Notes under the pieces: generated by a model
Told to the model about the DNA's origin: nothing
Seen by the model: the letters and a program-made list of their open reading frames with translations, nothing else
The model's database searches: none
Part shown: positions 7,041-11,024 of the stretch, one piece after another
How positions within the stretch are numbered: position 1 is the first letter of the stretch
How the letters are laid out: each line of letters opens with the position of its first letter
From: an uncultured delta proteobacterium
Lineage (GTDB): Bacteria; Myxococcota_A; Polyangia; Polyangiales; Polyangiaceae
Direction of reading: 5' to 3'
DNA: 11,024 nucleotides
Assembly: GCA_903893335.1 (NCBI GenBank)
Contig: CAITLX010000822.1
Location: 1-11,024 of the forward strand
Translations under genes and position numbers: made by a program

Positions 7041-7069
7041 ACGATAGGGGTCGCGGCGTGCGATTCGAA
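7041..7069 (-). promoter_or_regulatory. Candidate promoter of the propeller gene
   Basis: On the minus strand TTCGAA (7069-7064), 17 bases, then TATCGT (7046-7041) make a plausible promoter in the least GC-rich spot of the gap. Transcription would begin around 7034, about six bases ahead of the ATG at 7028, which has no Shine-Dalgarno. Moderate fit only. Confidence 0.3.
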
Positions 7070-7094
7070 CTTTTCGGGACCGATCGCAGGGGAG

Positions 7095-7133
7095 TGGACA
7101 GGCGCGAGCGAGGTCACTAGGGCCCTCGCTTGC
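7095..7133 (+). promoter_or_regulatory. Candidate lptA-lptB promoter with overlapping inverted repeat
   Basis: TGGACA (7095-7100; five of six -35 bases) is followed after 17 bases by TAGGGC (7118-7123). A 10-base inverted repeat, GCGAGCGAGG (7104-7113) and CCTCGCTTGC (7124-7133), one mismatch, brackets the spacer and -10 exactly where a repressor would sit. As RNA, the right arm falls at the predicted start site near 7130, so a DNA operator is likelier than a transcript hairpin. Confidence 0.4.
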
Positions 7134-7164
7134 CGCACGGCGGTGGACGTTGCACCATCGCTCG

Positions 7165-7662
7165 GTGACCCTTCCCCTCGCGCGCCGTGGCTCCGTGGGG
7201 CTCGCGCTCGCGTTCGCCGCGCTCGTGACGACCCCGCGCCTGCGCGACGCGCACGCCGATCCGCTGGCCGCCGTCGGCGGAGAGGCCATCGAGATCGCCG
7301 CCGAGACGCTCGAGGTCGACGCGCGCGGCGGCACGGCCGTGCTCACCGGACACGTCTCGCTCGTGAAGGGGGACCTCAAGGTCGCCTGCCCGCGCATCGA
7401 GGTGCGCTACGACGACGCCCCGCGCGTCACCTGGGCGCGCGGCAGCGGCGGCGTCACGGCCGACATCCGCGGCGTGCACGCCGAGGCCCCCGAGGTCGAC
7501 CTCGACCTCGGCCGTCACGTGCTCGAGCTTCGCGGCGGGGTGCGGCTCACGCGCGGCCAGGGTTGGCTGCAGGCCGACAAGGCGTCCATCGAGATCACGA
7601 CCGCGAAGGTCACGCTCAAGGACGTGCGCGGCGCCATCCCCGTCGGCGCCCCCAAGCCGTGA
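7165..7662 (+). CDS. lptA: LptA, periplasmic LPS transport protein (OstA-like)
   Basis: 165 residues from GTG 7165. The N-terminus (VTLPLARR, then GSVGLALAFAALV) is a signal peptide with likely cleavage after AHA (residue 31). The rest, about 40-155, is a beta-rich OstA/LptA domain with the family pattern: IAAETLEVDARGGTAVLTGH, VSLVKGDLKVACPRIEVRYD, then VTWARGSGGV and LELRGGVRLTRGQGWLQADK. LptA forms the beta-jellyroll bridge that carries LPS across the periplasm from LptBFGC to LptD. It is slightly short but within the family range. An in-frame TTG at 7150 is an alternative start; neither has a clear Shine-Dalgarno. Its TGA overlaps the lptB GTG (GTGA), so the two are translationally coupled. 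lptC, the usual upstream neighbour, is absent here; the divergent propeller gene lies in its place. Confidence 0.88.
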   Translation: MTLPLARRGSVGLALAFAALVTTPRLRDAHADPLAAVGGEAIEIAAETLEVDARGGTAVLTGHVSLVKGDLKVACPRIEVRYDDAPRVTWARGSGGVTADIRGVHAEAPEVDLDLGRHVLELRGGVRLTRGQGWLQADKASIEITTAKVTLKDVRGAIPVGAPKP

Positions 7663-8375
7663 GCGCCCCTGCGCTCGAGGCGCGCGGCCTCGAGGTGACC
7701 CTCGACGGCGTCGCCATCGTGCGCCGCGTCGATCTCTCGGTGGAGCCCGGCAGCATCACGGCCCTGCTCGGCCCGAGCGGCGCGGGCAAGAGCACGCTGT
7801 TCGCGGCGCTCGTGGGGGAGCGGCGACCGACCGCCGGCGTCGTGCGGCTGTCGGGCGTGGACGTCACGCGCGAGCCCCTCTGGCGCCGCGCGCGGCGAGG
7901 GCTCGGCTGGGTCCCGCAGACGCCCAGCGTGCTCGGCGACCGCACGGTGCGCGACAACTTCGCCACCTTCGCCGCCGTGGCCGTCCCGCGTCCGGTCGAT
8001 CGGCTCGGCCCCGACGCCTGGGCGGCGCGCGTCGGGCTCGCGCACCGGCTCGACGCGCGCGCGTCCACGCTCTCGGGGGGCGAGCGCCGCCGGCTCGAGC
8101 TGGGGCGCGCGCTGCTCGCGGCGCCGACCGTGCTCGTGTGCGACGAGCCCTTCGCCGGCCTCGATCCGGCAGCCTGCGCGACCATCGGGGCGCTGCTGCG
8201 CGAGGCCGCCGCCCGCGGCTGCGCGGTCGTGCTCGCCGACCACCACGTCGCCCAGGCGCTCGCGGTGTGCGACCGCGCGCTGCTGCTCGTCGACGGGCAG
8301 GTCGCGACCTCGACGACCCCGGCCGCGTTCGGCGACGAGCCAGCCGTGCGCGCGCGCTACCTCGGCACGCTCTGA
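7659..8375 (+). CDS. lptB: LptB, ATPase of the LPS export ABC transporter
   Basis: 238 residues from GTG 7659. All ABC ATPase motifs are present: Walker A GPSGAGKST (38-46), Q-loop Q87 (GWVPQ), signature LSGGE (138-142), Walker B VLVCDEP (158-164) with catalytic E163, D-loop GLD (167-169) and the switch histidine in LADHHV (H195). The C-terminus RARYLGTL matches the usual LptB ending. LptB dimers in the cytoplasm power LptFG to extract LPS from the inner membrane and push it onto LptC/LptA. The start overlaps the lptA stop by four bases. The same frame is open far upstream but there reads antisense through the propeller gene and is not coding. Cysteines (C161, C173, C188, C204) are somewhat numerous but not motif-like. 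lptF and lptG are not in the window. Confidence 0.93.
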   Translation: MSAPALEARGLEVTLDGVAIVRRVDLSVEPGSITALLGPSGAGKSTLFAALVGERRPTAGVVRLSGVDVTREPLWRRARRGLGWVPQTPSVLGDRTVRDNFATFAAVAVPRPVDRLGPDAWAARVGLAHRLDARASTLSGGERRRLELGRALLAAPTVLVCDEPFAGLDPAACATIGALLREAAARGCAVVLADHHVAQALAVCDRALLLVDGQVATSTTPAAFGDEPAVRARYLGTL

Positions 8376-8388
8376 GAACGCGCGAGAA

Positions 8389-8403
8389 CCGCTGGCCGAG
8401 CGG
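8389..8403 (+). terminator. Short hairpin after lptB, doubtful terminator
   Basis: CCGCT (8389-8393) and AGCGG (8399-8403) can pair around a GGCCG loop 13 bases after the lptB stop. There is no following T-run, so intrinsic termination would be weak. It may protect the lptAB mRNA end or simply be chance. Confidence 0.25.
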
Positions 8404-8446
8404 CGCTGCGCTTGGCATGATTGCGTACGCGGTGGCCTGGGCCGGG

Positions 8447-8489
8447 TGGTAGACTCGCCAGGCCCGCGCAGGGGCGCAGCACCCCGCGC
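8447..8489 (+). promoter_or_regulatory. Candidate rpoN promoter (extended -10) and leader hairpin
   Basis: TGGTAGACT (8447-8455) is an extended -10-like element with no good -35; transcription would start near 8462. The following leader can fold GCGC-A-GGGG (8466-8474) against CCCCGCGC (8482-8489), an eight-pair stem with one bulged A and a 7-base loop, ending 20 bases before the rpoN ATG. No T-run follows, so it is more likely to affect translation or stability than termination. Confidence 0.35.
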
Positions 8490-8509
8490 CCGCGACCCAC
8501 CCTTCGCCC

Positions 8510-10027
8510 ATGGAAATCAAGCAGCAGCTCCGAATCAGCCAGCAGCTCGTCATGACGCCGCAGCTGCAGCAGGCGATCAAGTTGCTGCAACTCTCGCGCC
8601 TCGAGCTGATCGACGAAATCCGCAAGGAGCTCGACGCGAACCCGATGCTCGCGGACGACGAGATCGACCCCCGTCCGCGCGACCAGACCGACCGCTCCGC
8701 GCCGACCCCGATGGGCAACGAGCGCCCCGTCGAGGAGCGCGTCGGCGAGACCGAGCGCGTCGAGCCCGACGTCGACATGGGCCACCGCGCCCTCGAGAAG
8801 AAGGGCGAGGAGATCGACTGGGAGCAGTTCCTCGAGAACCGCGCGCTGCAGGCGCCGCTGCCCAGCCAGCGCGGCGGCTTCGACGATCTGCCCCCCATCG
8901 AGCAGAACCTCACCCGTCCGGCGAACCTGCCCGACCACCTCATGTGGCAGCTGCACATGAGCGATTTCAACGACGTCGAGCGCCGCTTCGCCGAGCTCGT
9001 CATCGGCAACCTCGACGACAAGGGCTACCTCGACCTGCGCGGCACCGAGCGCGAGGACGGCACCCGCACCCCCGACCTGTCGGTCGACGACCTCGCGGTC
9101 GAGGCCGGGCTCGACCCCGAGGACGCCCCCGAGGTCCTGCGGCTGCTGCAGGAGTTCGATCCGGTAGGCGCTTGCGCGCGAGACTTGCGCGAGTGCTTGC
9201 ACGTGCAGGCCGTCGTCTTCGGCTACGACGAGTTCGAGCTCGCGGTCATCGACCGGCACCTGCACAACCTCGAGAAGCACAACTACCAGGCCATCGCGCG
9301 TGACCTGAAGGTGCCCGTCGAGGAGGTGTACGAGGCCGCTCAGGAGATCCAGAAGCTCGAGAGCCGCCCCGCGCGCAACTTCACCGACACCGACGACAAG
9401 ACGATCTCGATCACGCCCGACGTCTACGTCATCAAGGACGGCGACCGCTTCGTCGTGCTCGACAACGACCGCGGGGTGCAACGCCTCTACATCAACGAGG
9501 CTCTCACCAAGCAGATGCTCCGCGACCCGCACGCCAAGGAGTTCATCGGCGAGAAGCTCCGCAACGCCCAGTGGCTCATGCGGGCGATCGAGCAGCGTCG
9601 CAAGACGATCATCCGCGTCACCGAGTGCATCGTCGAGAAGCAGCGCGACTTCTTCGAGCGCGGCGTCGCGTTCCTGCGCCCGATGATCCTCCGCGACGTC
9701 GCCGAGACGGTCGGCATGCACGAGTCGACGATCTCGCGCGTGACGACCAACAAGTACGTCCACACGCCTCAGGGCCTGTTCGAGCTCAAGTATTTCTTCA
9801 ACTCGTCGATCCGACGAGTGGCCGACGACGACATCGCGTCGGAGAGCGTGAAGCAAGCGATCAAGAAGATCATCGAGGAGGAGGACAAGAGCAACCCGTA
9901 CAGCGATCAGGCGATCGTCGAGCTGCTCGAAAACCGAGAAGGCATCCAGATTGCACGCCGGACCGTGGCCAAGTACCGGGAGATGCTCGGCATCCTGGCC
10001 TCGTCCCGACGCAAGAAGTTATTCTGA
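8510..10027 (+). CDS. rpoN: RNA polymerase sigma-54 factor RpoN
   Basis: 505 residues, full length. Region I, the activator-interacting N-terminus, is at about 1-47 with the glutamine/leucine pattern QQLVMTPQLQQAIKLLQLSR and IRKELDANPML. An acidic region II follows (about 48-100). The core-binding region III spans about 110-350. The DNA-binding helix-turn-helix is around 385-430 (VAETVGMHESTISRVTTNKY). The invariant RpoN box ARRTVAKYRE at 482-491 reads the -24 element. It directs transcription from -24/-12 promoters and needs AAA+ enhancer-binding proteins, which are abundant in Myxococcota. The ATG start is fixed by the conserved MEIKQQLRISQQL opening; no Shine-Dalgarno is seen. The 134-base gap after lptB with its own promoter-like element suggests partly independent expression. 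lptB-rpoN-hpf-ptsN order is conserved widely in Proteobacteria. Confidence 0.98.
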   Translation: MEIKQQLRISQQLVMTPQLQQAIKLLQLSRLELIDEIRKELDANPMLADDEIDPRPRDQTDRSAPTPMGNERPVEERVGETERVEPDVDMGHRALEKKGEEIDWEQFLENRALQAPLPSQRGGFDDLPPIEQNLTRPANLPDHLMWQLHMSDFNDVERRFAELVIGNLDDKGYLDLRGTEREDGTRTPDLSVDDLAVEAGLDPEDAPEVLRLLQEFDPVGACARDLRECLHVQAVVFGYDEFELAVIDRHLHNLEKHNYQAIARDLKVPVEEVYEAAQEIQKLESRPARNFTDTDDKTISITPDVYVIKDGDRFVVLDNDRGVQRLYINEALTKQMLRDPHAKEFIGEKLRNAQWLMRAIEQRRKTIIRVTECIVEKQRDFFERGVAFLRPMILRDVAETVGMHESTISRVTTNKYVHTPQGLFELKYFFNSSIRRVADDDIASESVKQAIKKIIEEEDKSNPYSDQAIVELLENREGIQIARRTVAKYREMLGILASSRRKKLF

Positions 10028-10062
10028 AGCGGGTGAGGGGCGCATTCTGGCCCTGACACCCC

Positions 10063-10081
10063 GCGGCGGAGCGACCGCCGC
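10063..10081 (+). promoter_or_regulatory. Perfect hairpin just upstream of the hpf ribosome-binding site
   Basis: GCGGCGG (10063-10069) and CCGCCGC (10075-10081) form a perfect seven-pair GC stem with an AGCGA loop, 35 bases after the rpoN stop and four bases before the hpf GGAGG (10086-10090). There is no T-run, so it is a poor terminator. It could mark an RNA processing site or shield the 5' end of hpf mRNA. Confidence 0.4.
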
Positions 10082-10096
10082 CGATGGAGGCATCGA

Positions 10097-10447
10097 ATGA
10101 ACATCGCCATCACGTTTCGCCACCTCGAGCCCAGTGACGCCGTCAAGCAGTACGCCCACGACAAGGTCGCGAAGCTGCAGAAGTTCCTGCGCCAGCCCAT
10201 GCACGCGGCCGTGACGCTCGGCCTCGAGAAGCTCGACCACGTCATCGAGGCGCGCGTCTCGGCGGGCTCCGATCACTGGCAGGCGCGCGAGCAGAGCCCC
10301 GACATGTACGCGTCGATCGACAAGGTCATCGACAAGCTCGAGCGGCAGATCCGCGCGAGCAAGGACGTCGAGGTGTCGAAGAAGCACGGTGGCCCCAAGG
10401 CCGGGGAGTTCGTCGCTGCCCAGGCCGAGGTCGAGACCGAAGAGTGA
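10097..10447 (+). CDS. hpf: Ribosome hibernation promoting factor HPF/YfiA family, short form
   Basis: 116 residues. The HPF/RaiA fold (beta-alpha-beta-beta-beta-alpha) covers about 1-95: MNIAITFRHLEPSDAVKQYA, then the helix DKVAKLQKFL, the strands HAAVTLGLEKLDHVIEARVS and WQAREQSPDMYASIDKVIDK, and the last helix ending LERQIRASKD. It binds the 30S decoding region in stationary phase and inactivates ribosomes. The C-terminal dimerisation domain of long HPF is absent; instead there is a tail of about 22 residues that goes from basic (SKKHGGPK) to acidic (EVETEE). Short forms often act in 100S dimerisation with RMF, but no rmf is visible. It has the best Shine-Dalgarno in the window, GGAGG six bases before the ATG. 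Position between rpoN and ptsN is the classic one. Confidence 0.95.
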   Translation: MNIAITFRHLEPSDAVKQYAHDKVAKLQKFLRQPMHAAVTLGLEKLDHVIEARVSAGSDHWQAREQSPDMYASIDKVIDKLERQIRASKDVEVSKKHGGPKAGEFVAAQAEVETEE

Positions 10448-10453
10448 GTCTCC

Positions 10454-10531
10454 GAGCACCGGCTCAGGCCCGCGGTTCGCGCCGCGGAGCATCGGCGCAG
10501 GCCCGAAGCGCGAACCATCGAGTGTTCGCGC
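10454..10531 (+). promoter_or_regulatory. hpf-ptsN leader with mutually exclusive inverted repeats
   Basis: Several pairings compete. CCGCGG (10470-10475) pairs with CCGCGG (10482-10487). GGTTCGCGC (10474-10482) pairs perfectly over nine bases with GCGCGAACC (10508-10516). GCGCGAAC (10508-10515) also pairs over eight with GTTCGCGC (10524-10531). A small CCGAGC/GCTCAGG stem precedes at 10452-10468. Forming the middle pairing excludes the other two. The last stem ends seven bases before the ptsN GGGAG (10539-10543). This is attenuator- or riboswitch-like geometry, but there is no T-run, so control of translation is likelier than termination. Also present is a repeated word, CAGGCCCG (10465-10472 and 10498-10505). 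Confidence 0.4.
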
Positions 10532-10547
10532 AGCGCGTGGGAGCGTG

Positions 10548-11021
10548 ATGACCCTCAACGACATCCTTTCGGGCGAGCGCGTCGACGTCGCCCGAGGCAA
10601 GCGAGTGCAGACGAAGGACGACGCGCTTCGCGCGCTGTCTGCCATGCTCGCCTCGGGCGGTCTGGGGCCGAGCGCCGACGAGTACCTCCAGGTCTTCTGC
10701 GAGCGCGAGGCGCTCCAGTCGACGGGGATCGGCGACGGCGTCGCCATCCCGCACGGGGCGCTCGAGGCGCTCGGCGGCCAGATCGCCGCCGTGCTCATCT
10801 GCCCGGACGGCGTGCCGTTCGAGGCCATCGACGATCGCCCCGTGCGCATCCTCTTCGCCGTGGCCGGCCCCAAGCGGGCCACCGGCGAGCACCTCAAGAC
10901 GCTCGCGCGCGTGTCGCGGCTCCTGCGCGACGCCGGCTTTCGCGAGAAGCTGCTCGCATCGGCCGCGGCGGCCGACGCGTTCGACCTCATCCGGAGCGCC
11001 GAAGAAGGCCGCGCCGCCTGA
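10548..11021 (+). CDS. ptsN: PtsN, nitrogen-related phosphotransferase EIIA(Ntr)
   Basis: 157 residues, a full PTS EIIA type-2 domain. The phosphorylated histidine is H69 in GIGDGVAIPHGALE; the conserved flanks REALQSTGIG and the strands AAVLICPDGVPFEAIDDRPV and RILFAVAGP follow, then GEHLKTLARVSRLLRD. EIIA-Ntr receives phosphate from EI-Ntr and NPr and regulates potassium uptake, nitrogen and envelope functions rather than carrying sugar. The ATG at 10548 has GGGAG four bases upstream; an adjacent GTG at 10545 is too close to it. It lies 100 bases after hpf, a gap that holds alternative RNA pairings. rapZ, hprK or npr would be expected next but lie beyond the window. Confidence 0.95.
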   Translation: MTLNDILSGERVDVARGKRVQTKDDALRALSAMLASGGLGPSADEYLQVFCEREALQSTGIGDGVAIPHGALEALGGQIAAVLICPDGVPFEAIDDRPVRILFAVAGPKRATGEHLKTLARVSRLLRDAGFREKLLASAAAADAFDLIRSAEEGRAA

Positions 11022-11024
11022 CCG

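Noticed and set aside
7062..7071. tRNA T-loop-like GTTCGAATC on the minus strand
   Set aside because: The flanking bases do not form a T-stem and no acceptor or anticodon arm is present; it is the AT-rich promoter area of the propeller gene.
7029..7397. Upstream extension of the propeller protein to 7397
   Set aside because: The extra 123 residues lack similarity to anything and would be antisense to the lptA coding region.
4665..8375. 1236-codon plus-strand frame ending as LptB
   Set aside because: Only the last 238 codons carry ABC motifs. The rest reads antisense through the propeller gene and across lptA in another frame; the GTG at 7659 overlapping the lptA stop is the true start.
8411..8426. 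Possible sigma-54 promoter (TTGGCATGATTGC) before rpoN
   Set aside because: The GG and GC elements are only 7 bases apart; a -24/-12 promoter needs 10.
10048..10064. Possible sigma-54 promoter before hpf (TGGCCC...GC)
   Set aside because: The GG-to-GC spacing is 12 and neither half matches TGGCAC or TTGC well.

Overview
The window is chromosomal DNA of very high GC content. Coding is dense, almost every codon ends in G or C, and long antisense open frames occur throughout. The gene content (a lone FabL-like SDR, a one-cluster Fe-S protein, a cytoplasmic PQQ-propeller protein and an lptA-lptB-rpoN-hpf-ptsN cluster) suggests a Gram-negative, LPS-making deltaproteobacterium-like organism, most likely Myxococcota (Polyangia/Sandaracinus-like). 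That placement is inference from style and content, not from a marker search. I see no mobile element, CRISPR array, rRNA or tRNA.

Left part (1-3205, minus strand). This is a compact three-gene unit read right to left: a small sigma-70-family (ECF-like) sigma factor (3205-2579), a lipoprotein with OB-fold-like features (2553-1714), and a second lipoprotein (start near 1691, running off the left edge) that looks like a degenerate tandem M16 (insulinase-like) peptidase without a visible HxxEH motif. No anti-sigma factor is visible.

Middle (3206-4696, plus strand). Divergent from the sigma factor, across an intergenic region with four phased CGTCAC/GTGACG elements, is a 139-residue membrane-anchored Fe-S protein with one four-cysteine motif. 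It is followed by a FabL/FabI-type enoyl-ACP reductase-like SDR with a Y-x6-K active site. Only seven bases separate the SDR stop from the stop of a convergent 774-residue protein (7028-4704, minus), which has an uncharacterised N-terminal half and an 8-9 blade PQQ-like beta-propeller, and no signal peptide.

Right part (7165-11021, plus strand). This is the classic envelope/regulation cluster: lptA and lptB (LPS export; GTGA stop/start overlap), rpoN (sigma-54), hpf (ribosome hibernation factor) and ptsN (EIIA-Ntr). lptC does not directly precede lptA. The hpf-ptsN gap carries mutually exclusive inverted repeats like those of an attenuator, and rpoN and hpf each have a hairpin just ahead of the start. 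Several genes lack a Shine-Dalgarno and have a -10-like TAG-type element very close to the start, suggesting near-leaderless transcripts.

I found no clear new defence or mobile system. The observations most worth following are the sigma/OB-lipoprotein/M16-like unit, the Fe-S plus FabL-like pair, the cytoplasmic propeller protein, and the hpf-ptsN leader structure.
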